From an uncultured Porticoccus sp. (GTDB lineage: Bacteria > Pseudomonadota > Gammaproteobacteria > Pseudomonadales > Porticoccaceae): a DNA stretch of 64,000 bases. The position numbers were made by a program, and so were the translations under genes. Of this stretch, positions 19,069 to 28,120 are shown one piece after another. The notes beneath the pieces were generated by a model. That model was not told the DNA's origin. It was given only the letters and a program-made list of their open reading frames with translations, and did no database searches. Location of the stretch: positions 27,444 to 91,443 of the forward strand of contig NZ_CAJXST010000010.1 of NCBI RefSeq assembly GCF_913061305.1, in the 5' to 3' direction. Numbering within the stretch: position 1 is the stretch's first letter; each line of letters opens with the position of its first letter.

Positions 19069-20479
19069 CCCACTGACTCTGGATGCGCTGCAGCGGAGTG
19101 ATCTTTCGTTGGCGGCACCGTTTTCCCTGCAGGCCACCGGGCTCGACAGCATGGTCTGTGAAGAGATTTATCGCCATCTCCCCGGCCGTCGACTGGTGTT
19201 CAGAACCCATTGGGGTGGTGCCCATGTGCTGGTGAAGCTTTTTTTTCGTCGCAAGGACTTTGCGCGCGAACGAAGTGGCCTGAAGGCCATGGAGGATGCC
19301 GGTGTTCCCTGCCCTGGAGAAGTCTGGTCCCTGAAGGACAGCACGGGCAAGCGTGGTGATTTCCTTGCCACCGCATTTCTTGAAAATGCCATCAGTCTAC
19401 GTCAGGTGTATGCTTCACGGCCGCTGGAGGCGATGCTGACATTGCTGAGCGACGCCGTTGCCATGATCGGGCGTCTGCACCGTGCCGGTGTCATGCAGGC
19501 GGATATTCATCTCGATAATTTTCTTTGCAGAGATGGCGTGCTCTTTATGATCGACGGCGGTGGCATTCAGCCGCTAAAAAAACCGCTGCACAATCTCGCC
19601 ATGTTCTTTGCGCAGATGGTGCCGGAATATGATCAGCTGATGCCGCAGGTGATTCAGGCCTACGGAGCCGGTGCACCGAAACCAGAACAACTGCAGCCGC
19701 TGATTGCCCGGATGCGGGAAAAACGGATTCGCCACTATTTGGCGAAGACGATCCGCGACTGTACCCAGTTTCAGCGGCTGAAGGTCAGGAGTGCTTTTGT
19801 CGTGATGGCCAGACAGCGGGTCACTGATAGACTGCTACAGGTCATCACCCAGCCGGAGGTGGCTGTGGGGCAGGCGACCTTTCTCAAGCGCGGCAATACC
19901 GCGACCGTGATGAAGCTGGCCGGTGATAGCGGTAGCTGGGTGCTCAAACGTTACAATATCAAAGACGTATGGCACGGGTTGGGGCGCGCTCTGCGGCGCA
20001 GTCGTGCCTGGATTTCCTGGCAAAATGCCCATCGGCTGGAACTGCTGGGTATTGCCACACCCAGGCCGCTGGCCATGCGGGAAAACAGGGCTGGCCTCTT
20101 TTGCCAGGGGGCGTACCTGGTTACCGAGTGGTCCAGTGGCGAAAGTCTGCAGGGCTGGCTGTTGAGGCATGGACCCGCCGGGATTCCGGATTGGCTGGAC
20201 CGGGAGGTCAGTCGTCTGTTTGCTATCATGTGGCTGGGTCGAGTCAGCCACGGTGATATGAAGGCCACCAACCTGATTGTGTGCGGGGAGCAGCTCCAGT
20301 TGATCGATCTGGATGCGCTGCGCCGCCACCGCTGCAAATGGTTCTTCAAGGCTGCGTACGGTAAGGATTTACAGCGCTTTATGGATAACTGGCAAGGCAA
20401 AACCTGGCAGCATTTTGAACAGCTGTTGCGGCCCTATGCCGGTCAGTGCGGTATTAAACTCATCAATAAAAAGGTTTAA
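19061..20479 (+). CDS. two-domain kinase-fold protein of the LPS core locus (WapQ-like)
   Basis: 472 aa made of two kinase folds in tandem. Domain 1 (about residues 50-240) has Lys-59 in HVLVKLFFRR, Asp-148 and Asn-153 in MQADIHLDNFL, and Asp-165 in FMIDGGG. Domain 2 (about 275-460) has Lys-296 in WVLKRYNIKD, Asp-399 and Asn-404 in SHGDMKATNLIV, and Asp-416 in LIDLDAL. Both keep full active-site sets. In Pseudomonas the gene in this place (PA5006, named wapQ as I recall) is of similar length. Likely an LPS core heptose kinase, but acceptor unknown. Confidence 0.83.
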   Translation: MNDPLTLDALQRSDLSLAAPFSLQATGLDSMVCEEIYRHLPGRRLVFRTHWGGAHVLVKLFFRRKDFARERSGLKAMEDAGVPCPGEVWSLKDSTGKRGDFLATAFLENAISLRQVYASRPLEAMLTLLSDAVAMIGRLHRAGVMQADIHLDNFLCRDGVLFMIDGGGIQPLKKPLHNLAMFFAQMVPEYDQLMPQVIQAYGAGAPKPEQLQPLIARMREKRIRHYLAKTIRDCTQFQRLKVRSAFVVMARQRVTDRLLQVITQPEVAVGQATFLKRGNTATVMKLAGDSGSWVLKRYNIKDVWHGLGRALRRSRAWISWQNAHRLELLGIATPRPLAMRENRAGLFCQGAYLVTEWSSGESLQGWLLRHGPAGIPDWLDREVSRLFAIMWLGRVSHGDMKATNLIVCGEQLQLIDLDALRRHRCKWFFKAAYGKDLQRFMDNWQGKTWQHFEQLLRPYAGQCGIKLINKKV

Positions 20480-20481
20480 CA

Positions 20482-22218
20482 GTGTCGACAATTGTTCTCG
20501 GTATTTCCGGTGCGCTGAATCACGATTCATCCGCAGCCCTGTATGTGGATGAAAAGCTGGTGGCGGCGGCGGAAGAAGAGCGCTTTATCCGCGACAAGCA
20601 TGCCAAGGGAAAAATGCCCTATCAGGCAGCGAAATTCTGTCTGGAGTTCGCCGGTATCAAGCCGGAAGCGGTGGATGTGGTTGCCGTTCCCTTCGCAGCG
20701 ATCTCGCTTTTTACCCCGGCCCGCTGGCATTTTGCCAAGCGTTATTGGTACGCGCCCGACCGGGCACTGGATGCCCTGCTCAACGGCAATCGCCGTTTCC
20801 GGCGTTATCGCAAGCGGGTTTTCAGCTTGCTGCGTGAATTGGGGATCAACCCGGCCGATGTGGAGTTTGAGCCGGTGGAGCACCACCTGGCTCATGCCTC
20901 GAGCGCCTACCACCTGAGTGGCTTCAAGGAAAAAACAGCCATCATGGGGGTCGACGGCAAAGGTGAATATGCCACCACCTTTTTTGGCTATGGCGAGAAC
21001 GGAAAAATCCATAAAATCAAGGAATTCTATGACCCTGATTCCCTCGGTGGCCTGTACGGTGCCATGACCGAGTACCTCGGTTTCGAAATGCTCGACGGTG
21101 AATACAAGGTGATGGGCATGGCGCCCTACGGCGATGCCAGCAAGTATGACTTTTCCCGGTTAATCGATTTCGATGGCAAGGATTTTCGGGTCAATACCAA
21201 ACTGGTCAATACCGTGGGTCTGCGCCGCTACAAGCAGGATGGCGTTGGTTTCTATTTCAGCCCGCAGCTGATTGACTGGCTCGGGCCGAAACGCGAGGGT
21301 GATATCGCCGATGAGCCCTACATCGATTATGCCGCCACCATACAGGCCCTGTTTGAAAGCGTGGTGCTCAAGCTGATGGACTATTACCTCGGCGACATTC
21401 TCCGGGAGACGGGCAAACTGGCGTTTTCCGGCGGTGGCGCGCTCAACGTGAAGCTGAATCAGAAAATTATCGCCCGGGAAGAAGTCAAGGAGCTCTATGT
21501 GCAGCCGGCTTCCGGAGATGCCGGCACGGCGGTGGGTGCTGCCTCCTATGCACTGGTGAAGCGCGGCATCCAGCCGGAGCCCATGCAGCACGTTTACCTC
21601 GGGCCGAGCTACAGCAATGAAGATTGTATTCGCGCCTGTGAGGTGCATCCGAACAAGCCCGACTACCAGTTGATTGACCAGGTTCCGCAAAAAATTGCCG
21701 CCCTGCTGACGGAGGGACATCCTGTGGCCTGGTTTCAGGGCCGGATGGAGTTCGGTCCGCGTGCTTTGGGTGGCCGCTCCATTCTGGGCTGCCCAAGTGC
21801 TCCGGGAGTAGCGAACCGGATCAATGAGCAGATCAAGTTTCGCGAACGCTGGCGACCCTTCTGTCCTAGCATGCTGGATCGCGTTGCGCCACAGATGTTC
21901 AGGATAGATCACCCGGCACCGTTCATGACGTTTACCTTCGAGGTGAACGATGAGTGGAAAACCCGAGTGCCGGAAGTCGTCCATGAGGATGGCACTGCTC
22001 GCGCACAGGCGCTCAAGCGCGAATACAACCCCCGTTACTATGAGTTAATGGAGGAGATGGAAAAGCTGACCGGCAATGGGGTGGTATTGAATACATCGCT
22101 GAATCGTCGGGGAGAGCCCATGGTTTGCTCGCCGACCGATGCCCTGAATATGTTTTTTGGTTCCGACTTGCAGTATCTGATTATGGAAGATGTGTTGGTG
22201 ATAAAAGCGGGCGCATGA
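20482..22218 (+). CDS. LPS core O-carbamoyltransferase (WapO-like)
   Basis: 578-aa member of the NodU/CmcH carbamoyltransferase family. The N-terminal Kae1-like half begins MSTIVLGISGALNHDSSAAL and has the metal site EHHLAHASSAYHLSGF near residue 133; LAFSGGGALNVKLN follows; the C-terminal YrdC-like half has FGPRALGGRSILG and FRERWRPFCPSML. In Pseudomonas the neighbour of the same kind carbamoylates heptose II, so the same role is inferred here. GTG start at 20482, two bases after the kinase gene's stop, inside the continuous plus-strand operon. Confidence 0.88.
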   Translation: MSTIVLGISGALNHDSSAALYVDEKLVAAAEEERFIRDKHAKGKMPYQAAKFCLEFAGIKPEAVDVVAVPFAAISLFTPARWHFAKRYWYAPDRALDALLNGNRRFRRYRKRVFSLLRELGINPADVEFEPVEHHLAHASSAYHLSGFKEKTAIMGVDGKGEYATTFFGYGENGKIHKIKEFYDPDSLGGLYGAMTEYLGFEMLDGEYKVMGMAPYGDASKYDFSRLIDFDGKDFRVNTKLVNTVGLRRYKQDGVGFYFSPQLIDWLGPKREGDIADEPYIDYAATIQALFESVVLKLMDYYLGDILRETGKLAFSGGGALNVKLNQKIIAREEVKELYVQPASGDAGTAVGAASYALVKRGIQPEPMQHVYLGPSYSNEDCIRACEVHPNKPDYQLIDQVPQKIAALLTEGHPVAWFQGRMEFGPRALGGRSILGCPSAPGVANRINEQIKFRERWRPFCPSMLDRVAPQMFRIDHPAPFMTFTFEVNDEWKTRVPEVVHEDGTARAQALKREYNPRYYELMEEMEKLTGNGVVLNTSLNRRGEPMVCSPTDALNMFFGSDLQYLIMEDVLVIKAGA

Positions 22219-22237
22219 AGCTAAATAACGAGGGAGA

Positions 22238-23119
22238 ATGTCAGTGCTGCAACATTTGCTAAAAGCTGCGTACAGTAGTAAGAAAAGTTTATCTTACCAT
22301 TTGGTCTCTAATATATTGAGGTCTAAAAATAAAATAATAAAGAAATACCTTGGACGGAGAATTAAAAAAGCGATCAAAATTTATGCAAAAAAAACAAAAA
22401 TAAATCTTGGTTTCAATAATATTATTAAAAATGAAAAAACGGAAGTTGAATGCTTTTCATCTGACTTGAATACAGCAGTAGTTTATTTTAATGCGGTGCC
22501 AGATTACATATATCCATTCTACAAAAAATATCTCTTGGATGACTCTCTGTTTTTGGATATTGGTGCAAACGTAGGTATTCATACGTTAATCGCATTGGCT
22601 GCCAACAAACATGTTTATGTTTATTCATTTGAGCCTTCGCCGAAAATATTTTCCAGGCTTGAAAAAAATATAAAAAAAAATACAGCCGACCGTGTTGAAT
22701 TACATCAGCTGGCAGCTTCAAACAGCAATGGATTCGTTTTTTTTCAAGATTGTAGTGAGGAGGTAAATATTGGTATTTCGCATATTTCAAGCGAAAAAAC
22801 AGGGATGAAAGTTCAGTCTGTGACCATCGACTCGTTGTTGAGCGATGTAGAGAAAAGGGTTTGTTTGGTAAAGATTGACGTTGAAGGTTATGAGCCGGGT
22901 GTTTTAGAAGGCGCAAAAAGTCGGCTTCTCAGAGATAAGCCAGTTATTACATTAGAATTTAATCGGCGTCATTATCCGCTGGAAAATATTTGTGAAAAAA
23001 TTCCCTACGACCACGATATCCTTCTCTGGGAAAAAACTCGATTTGCTCCCGTTAAAGATTTCTCTGTCTTAAATAAAATCAAGAATTCCAGGGATATTGT
23101 TATTATTCCAAAATCGTAG
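22238..23119 (+). CDS. FkbM-family SAM methyltransferase, AT-rich
   Basis: 293-aa putative O-methyltransferase. SAM-binding LFLDIGANVGIHTLIAL lies near residues 104-120, followed by YSFEPSPKIFSRLEKNI (motif II acidic residue) and VKIDVEGYEPGVLEGAK (motif typical of FkbM). The N-terminal 70 residues are Lys-rich. Base composition drops sharply here, with many A runs, unlike the GC-rich neighbours, which suggests recent transfer. Start choice is open: ATG 22238 lies too near AGGGAG (22231-22236), while GTG at 22244 would be seven bases from it. It likely methylates an LPS sugar (inference from place). Confidence 0.85.
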   Translation: MSVLQHLLKAAYSSKKSLSYHLVSNILRSKNKIIKKYLGRRIKKAIKIYAKKTKINLGFNNIIKNEKTEVECFSSDLNTAVVYFNAVPDYIYPFYKKYLLDDSLFLDIGANVGIHTLIALAANKHVYVYSFEPSPKIFSRLEKNIKKNTADRVELHQLAASNSNGFVFFQDCSEEVNIGISHISSEKTGMKVQSVTIDSLLSDVEKRVCLVKIDVEGYEPGVLEGAKSRLLRDKPVITLEFNRRHYPLENICEKIPYDHDILLWEKTRFAPVKDFSVLNKIKNSRDIVIIPKS

Positions 23120-23145
23120 AATTTTATTTATAGGTTTTATAAAAA

Positions 23146-23994
23146 ATGAAAAAAAAACTAATTTTTATTCTTTCATCAAATTACAGCGGATCGCACTTCT
23201 TCTCACTTCTTTTGGGTAGTCATAGTCGTGGCGAACATCTTGGCGAACTGAAAAATATTTATAAAAGTTTTGATGCGGTTTCCTGCTATATTTGTGAGGA
23301 TCTTGGTGACTGCCGCCTCTATCACAATATAAAAGAATGTCCGAAACCGGATTTATATAAGGAATTATTCTCAAGGGTCGATGATAAAGTTGAGTTTTTG
23401 GTGGACATTTCCAAAAAATCAGAATGGTTTGAAAACTTTATTCCCAGCAGTGAATACGATATTCGTCTGATTCATCTTGTCAGGGATCCCCGCGCCCTGG
23501 CGAGACGCTGGCTGATGCGTTTTGATGAAAAACAGATTGGGTTGCGTGAGCGGATCAAGCAGATCAGAAAGAATCCACTTAAAATCGGCAAGCTGCTTTT
23601 TGGCGACCTGTTGACCGTCTGTATCTACAAGTGGATTTCCCAGAATCGAAAAATGGCCGCTTTTGTGAAATCAAGTGGGTTGCCCGCCAGAATGGTTACC
23701 TACAAAGAGCTGGCGTTAAGGCCGGACGAGACGTTGGCGGATATTTGTAAATGGATCGATGTCGACTATGAGCCCGGGCAAAAGGGCTACTGGAATTTTG
23801 AGCATCACGGTACTCAGAAAAAAGAGTATGAGTGGGTCAGGGAGAAAGGCGGCGCCCAATTCTTTGATCAACGCTGGCGAGAATTTTTGACGGAGACTCA
23901 GATAGAGAGAATAGAAAAAAACCGAGATCTTCAGGCGCTGCTAAAGCAGTTTTCCTTGAGGTTTTCTTCCGAAGGACTTGATCATGCGGGGTAG
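23146..23994 (+). CDS. PAPS-dependent sulfotransferase-like protein
   Basis: 282 aa with the two PAPS-binding elements of sulfotransferases: an N-terminal SSNYSGSHFF loop (residues 10-19, the 5'-phosphosulfate loop) and RLIHLVRDPRALARR near 107-121 (3'-phosphate-binding Arg/Ser region). The first third is AT-rich like the FkbM gene; the later part returns toward local composition. It ends the plus-strand core operon and converges on a minus-strand glycosyltransferase 51 bases away with no evident terminator hairpin. A role in sulfating the LPS core is inferred only from location. Confidence 0.82.
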   Translation: MKKKLIFILSSNYSGSHFFSLLLGSHSRGEHLGELKNIYKSFDAVSCYICEDLGDCRLYHNIKECPKPDLYKELFSRVDDKVEFLVDISKKSEWFENFIPSSEYDIRLIHLVRDPRALARRWLMRFDEKQIGLRERIKQIRKNPLKIGKLLFGDLLTVCIYKWISQNRKMAAFVKSSGLPARMVTYKELALRPDETLADICKWIDVDYEPGQKGYWNFEHHGTQKKEYEWVREKGGAQFFDQRWREFLTETQIERIEKNRDLQALLKQFSLRFSSEGLDHAG

Positions 23995-24045
23995 AGGGAG
24001 CATCCGTGTCAAAAGGCGTCGTAGGCAACGCAGTGGTGGATCATT

Positions 24046-24957
24046 TCATGAATTGATCGCGGTAAAACCTTCCGGTGAAATCTTGAAGCCCTCTTTGGCC
24101 GCGATATCAATGGCAACGTGAACGAGCTTATCCAGTTTCATCCAGGCAGAGGGCTCGTTGCGAAGGGGTTTCGGCAGCCAGGTATTGGATTTCCAGTTCA
24201 TGAAGTGCAGGTACATAAACTCCCGCTCGCCGTCGCTACTATTGGTCAGCTTCCCATTTTGCCAAAACCATTGCTGAGGATGATTCATGCTCCCATCCCA
24301 CCATGGCATGGGAGAGAGGATTGTAGAGTATTGCTCCTTGTAGAGCGTATTTCGCTGGTAAGAAGACGATAACGACCAAAAACACTGTAGCCATTTGGGA
24401 TGCTTTCGGTGCGGCAGGAATACCTTTGAAAATTTCGATTCATCAATTCCCAGGTGTTGATCGTTTTCAAGTAGTTGCTGCCAGTGCGGTATTTTTCGAA
24501 AGGCGTTGCGATATTTCTCGCTATTTCTGAGCAGGCAAAAGTGCCCTGAAATACGCCGTTCATGGTTGCTGATTACGTTATATTTCTGCAGTACGCGCTC
24601 TGTCAGAAAAGCCCTCAATTTGCCATAAATGATATCAATGTCGCCAAAGGCGAAGAAATCGTATCCGGTTAGTTGATCCTGGTGGATAAAACCCAATGCC
24701 GGCTTCAAGTCACAAAGCTTGTAGGGGTTAGCCGGGTTGAAATCAATACCCAAGTGCGAACTGGCCAGCTGTTTGTAGTCTTCAAACGTGGTTTCGATAA
24801 ATTGGACATTGGCTGGACAGATTGCCGGTTTTTCGCAATCCGTATAAAAAAGCCAGTTGATATCCGGGTTATACCGGCAGCTCTCAAGATAAAAGTCGAT
24901 CCACTCGGGCCATTTGCCAAAGTAGGGAATAATTTTAAGAATAGACGAAGTTCTCAA
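24046..24957 (-). CDS. glycosyltransferase-like protein, DUF6625 type
   Basis: 303 aa. Resembles DUF6625-type sugar transferases: LKIIPYFGKWPEWIDFYLES at the N-terminus, then FFAFGDIDIIYGKL (about residue 115), where DID is the metal-binding DxD of a GT-A fold, then SGHFCLLRNSEKYRNAF. No ATG fits the N-terminus; the frame begins with TTG at 24957 with only a weak ribosome site, so the start is not secure. Last gene of a four-gene minus-strand run with a GT4 enzyme, a WaaL-like ligase and a kinase-fold protein, hence assumed to build the outer core. Confidence 0.75.
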   Translation of the reverse strand: MRTSSILKIIPYFGKWPEWIDFYLESCRYNPDINWLFYTDCEKPAICPANVQFIETTFEDYKQLASSHLGIDFNPANPYKLCDLKPALGFIHQDQLTGYDFFAFGDIDIIYGKLRAFLTERVLQKYNVISNHERRISGHFCLLRNSEKYRNAFRKIPHWQQLLENDQHLGIDESKFSKVFLPHRKHPKWLQCFWSLSSSYQRNTLYKEQYSTILSPMPWWDGSMNHPQQWFWQNGKLTNSSDGEREFMYLHFMNWKSNTWLPKPLRNEPSAWMKLDKLVHVAIDIAAKEGFKISPEGFTAINS

Positions 24958-24980
24958 GCCGGGTTGTCACTCTGTTTGAA

Positions 24981-26123
24981 TTATTGTTCTGAATCAGCGG
25001 CAACAGCTTTGCCCAGAGTGCTGGTGACCTGAGGCAGTTGCCAGAATTGCTCCCTGACTGCGCAATCGGAGAAATGGTTTTGTAATCGTTGGAAGATCCG
25101 ATTGTGGTCGGCTTCTGTCAGCTGCTTTTGTGAAACCCGTATCAATCCTTCAGCCAGCGCGTCAGCGTCCCCGAAGGGGAACAGTTCGCCAGTGTCTCCC
25201 ACGACCTCAGGACCGCCGCCGCAGCCTGAACAGATAATCGGCAGCTCTGCGGCCATGGCCTCGAGCAGAACCATGCCGAATGGCTCGTGGTCCGAGGTCA
25301 GGGCAAAGGCATCAAAGGCTCTGAAGTAGCGCCTTGCCTCAATCACGTTGCCCGGAAGCAGGACGTTGTCGCTGATATTGAGTTGAGCGGCGAGCGCCTT
25401 CAGTGGTTGCAGCAGTTTTCCGTCACCCAGCATGACCAGCAGCGCACCATCGGGAAGATTGGGCAGTGCCCGGGCAAATCCTTTTATCAGTGTCTGCGGA
25501 TCCTTGTCGGGGTGCAGTCGGCCAACGCTGCCCAGTATCCAGCTGTTCTCGGGTAGCCGGAGTTTATGTCGTGCCTCCCGACGTTCAAACAGGCCCTGAC
25601 GTGCGGCATCAACATCAATACGGTTGTAGAGCGTGATGATTTTTTCCTCGGGCCAGTCGGGCAGGTGGGATCGTATTTCATCGCGCACGGCATTCGAGAC
25701 GGCAAGTAACGTCAATCGGGATTTGAACAGGTTCCCCATGAGGCGTCGGCCAAAGCGGTCAAAATCGCCAAATGAGTGGCGCACACTGAAAATGGGCAGT
25801 TCTGTTGCCAGTAGTCCCACATAGGCGGATTTGGCGCGGTGAGCAATACAGGCAGAGAAAGGGTATTGCCGGGCGATTTTTTTGACTTCACGGATAACGG
25901 TCAGTTTGGCGCCTGCAAGGGCTTTGCTGTTGTGGCCGAGAAAAATGACCTCATCAGAGCAAGCTTTTTTCGCGACGTCCGGGTCTGGCTCCCCGGTCAT
26001 AAAAACGGTAATCACCTTATAGGGCGTATCCTTGAACAAAACGGCATACTGCCGGGCACAATCCAGAAAGGGATCGTAGTAGCAGTGGCACAGTTGCAGA
26101 ATATATCGTTGATCACTGTTCAT
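24981..26123 (-). CDS. GT4 glycosyltransferase of the LPS core
   Basis: 380 aa with a clear GT4/GT-B pattern: donor domain with GSVGRLHPDKDPQTLIKGF, LLVMLGDGKLLQPLKAL and the E-x7-E motif in SDHEPFGMVLLEAMAAELP. It resembles the LPS-locus transferase that lies between the carbamoyltransferase and waaL in Pseudomonas (PA5004, wapH in my recollection), so an outer-core sugar is the probable product. It starts six bases after the waaL-like gene ends, on the same strand. Confidence 0.88.
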   Translation of the reverse strand: MNSDQRYILQLCHCYYDPFLDCARQYAVLFKDTPYKVITVFMTGEPDPDVAKKACSDEVIFLGHNSKALAGAKLTVIREVKKIARQYPFSACIAHRAKSAYVGLLATELPIFSVRHSFGDFDRFGRRLMGNLFKSRLTLLAVSNAVRDEIRSHLPDWPEEKIITLYNRIDVDAARQGLFERREARHKLRLPENSWILGSVGRLHPDKDPQTLIKGFARALPNLPDGALLVMLGDGKLLQPLKALAAQLNISDNVLLPGNVIEARRYFRAFDAFALTSDHEPFGMVLLEAMAAELPIICSGCGGGPEVVGDTGELFPFGDADALAEGLIRVSQKQLTEADHNRIFQRLQNHFSDCAVREQFWQLPQVTSTLGKAVAADSEQ

Positions 26124-26129
26124 CTTTGG

Positions 26130-27332
26130 TTACACAAAGGCTTTTCTGGGCAATGATTTCAACTCGTAGAGTGATAATACAATAACCGGCAACCAAAAAA
26201 TCAGCCAATAGCCGCGCGGTCTGGAAATCACGGAATCGAGATTGACCAGGCCCATTGTACAGGCGAATACAAATAGAACAGTGGCCACGACGGCATAGGG
26301 GTTGGCCCGCAATTTCCAGCCGGTGAGCAATACCGTCAATATCATCAGTAGCAGCAGACTGAGGCCGACAATGCCGCCTGATAGCAGGGCGCCGAGATAG
26401 ACGCTGTGGTAGGCACTCCAACCGGCTAGCCCGCCTTCAGCGATATAAATGGTCGTTCCATGGCCATGGCCGAACCAGTAATGATGGAACTCCTTCAGAT
26501 AGCCCGACCAAAGATCAAGCCTGGAGCTTTGTCCCTTTTCGATATAGGCATCAATGAGTGGTGCGAGAAAAATGCAGGCCGCTATCAGTAACATCAGGCC
26601 AAGCCCGATCAATAAAAACTTGGTTCTTTTATTGATGGGGGAAAAGACAATCATGGCAAAACCAAAAAACAGGGTTCCGGTAATGGCCAATCGGGTATGG
26701 GTCAATACCAGGGTGACCAGAAAAACAGTTAACCCTACCAGCAACAGCAGGACAGTGGACTTCCGCTCCCGGTTGGCCGGTTCATAGAGAAGGCTGGCGA
26801 GACAGAGAAGGGCCCCTGCGCCAAGACAAAACCCGGTTCGCACCTTGTCGACCAGGGGGCCGGGAATGGCAAACCGTCTGGTGAGGGGGTAGTCCAGATA
26901 CAGGTAGTGGTAGGCTGCATAACAGGCGGCGGTAATACTGCCGACAATAATCAGCCATTTGACGAGAGACTGTAACCGGTGGCTTGCCCCGTTAAACGTA
27001 AATAAAAAAATAACCCAGAAACTGACCAGATAAAAAATATTTTTAATTGGATTGAGAATGTCGCTGCTTCTTTCTGGCTCGGACCAGAACAGGCTCAGTA
27101 AGGAAAAACCCAAAAACAGGGAGGAGGCGATTACTATTCGTGATTCAAGTAGGGCGGACCATTTGCACAGGCCTTTGACGACGATTAATGGGAAAGCAAT
27201 ACACACAAATAGTATAAATAATTTCAGGTGAAGGTTTTTTTCGGGGATAAAAAAAAGGCTTGTCAGCAAAAAAACAACGCTGTAAAAAAAGAGTGTTTTT
27301 GTCTTTTCTTCAAACTGTGAAGTCGCAATCAT
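26130..27332 (-). CDS. waaL: O-antigen ligase (WaaL/Wzy-like membrane protein)
   Basis: 400-aa polytopic inner-membrane protein of the Wzy_C/WaaL family, about ten hydrophobic segments by eye. The large periplasmic loop contains RLDLWSGYLKEFHHYWFGHG and a following AYHSVYLGALLSGGIVGL, where the conserved His and the W-x-x-x...G pattern of ligases lie. It would join undecaprenyl-linked polymer to the finished core. Position, between a core kinase and a core glycosyltransferase, matches waaL in Pseudomonas. A Wzy polymerase cannot be excluded from sequence alone, since the two share folds. Confidence 0.8.
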   Translation of the reverse strand: MIATSQFEEKTKTLFFYSVVFLLTSLFFIPEKNLHLKLFILFVCIAFPLIVVKGLCKWSALLESRIVIASSLFLGFSLLSLFWSEPERSSDILNPIKNIFYLVSFWVIFLFTFNGASHRLQSLVKWLIIVGSITAACYAAYHYLYLDYPLTRRFAIPGPLVDKVRTGFCLGAGALLCLASLLYEPANRERKSTVLLLLVGLTVFLVTLVLTHTRLAITGTLFFGFAMIVFSPINKRTKFLLIGLGLMLLIAACIFLAPLIDAYIEKGQSSRLDLWSGYLKEFHHYWFGHGHGTTIYIAEGGLAGWSAYHSVYLGALLSGGIVGLSLLLLMILTVLLTGWKLRANPYAVVATVLFVFACTMGLVNLDSVISRPRGYWLIFWLPVIVLSLYELKSLPRKAFV

Positions 27333-27383
27333 TGTGATGCTAAATCCAAAACGGTTTTTTTAGGGGAGGATGCGATAAGTCCG

Positions 27384-28037
27384 CTACTTCTGTTTGGTGT
27401 AGATGGTCGTCAATAAATCCTGCAGCTCATCTGTTGTAAAGGGGGAGCCCTCGCGGGCCTGGTATCCCTGAATGAAACCGGGGAGGAATCGCATGATAGC
27501 CGCCATATCTTCGGGGTAGCGAGCGGTGTGCTGGAAGTTTCGCAGTCGAAATTCCCTGTCCAGCGGCTTGCTGTATATCTTCATGTCGGCAACATCGATA
27601 AGCCCCAGGCGGTTTTCCGGGGTGACAACAATATTCCCCATGTGCAATGAGCGAAAATGGATTCCCTTCTCATGCAGCTCCCGAATAAACCTGCCCAGTT
27701 TGTTTATGATGATGAGGTCAATCTTGTCGGCCAGCTTCTTGAGTGTTTTACCGGTTAACGGGGAGTAATGCACGGCGGTTCGGTGGATGCATGAAATGCG
27801 AAACAGCTCAATCACTGTCACCGTAGGGATCCCTTTTTCGGCCAGCTTCTGCGCATTGCGAACAAACCGCTTCGAGTAAGGGTATATCCGGGCCAATGAG
27901 AAGAGGTGCCTTGCCCGGAACAACTTCAAATAGGTGCCATCGGATAAAAGCAGCACTTTTTCACCGAAAGGGTCCGCCTCAATCACGGTAGCGCCTTCCC
28001 GGAGGACCTGATACTCCTGCTTGGTCAGTTTTTTCAT
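27384..28037 (-). CDS. kinase-fold protein of the LPS locus, lacking catalytic Asp
   Basis: 217 aa, similar to proteins once labelled toluene tolerance proteins near waaL in Pseudomonas. The fold keeps Lys-38 in GTYLKLFRARHL, Asn-135 and Asp-148 (LIDVADM), but the catalytic loop reads HFRSLHMGNIV, with Ser-130 where Asp is expected. I recall FRSLHxGN as normal for this family. Head of the minus-strand waaL operon; a perfect TATAAT reads toward it at 28069-28064 but without a good -35 element. Confidence 0.8.
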   Translation of the reverse strand: MKKLTKQEYQVLREGATVIEADPFGEKVLLLSDGTYLKLFRARHLFSLARIYPYSKRFVRNAQKLAEKGIPTVTVIELFRISCIHRTAVHYSPLTGKTLKKLADKIDLIIINKLGRFIRELHEKGIHFRSLHMGNIVVTPENRLGLIDVADMKIYSKPLDREFRLRNFQHTARYPEDMAAIMRFLPGFIQGYQAREGSPFTTDELQDLLTTIYTKQK

Positions 28038-28120
28038 AACACTCCGGTCCTTGCTGCGGGCCCATTATAAAGGTCGTGCCCTATGGTAAGATACCCTCAA
28101 TTTACCCTTGGATAATTCCG

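Noticed and set aside
28064..28069. Perfect TATAAT toward the kinase-fold gene at 27384
   Set aside because: No acceptable -35 element at 16-18 bases, so not called as a promoter.
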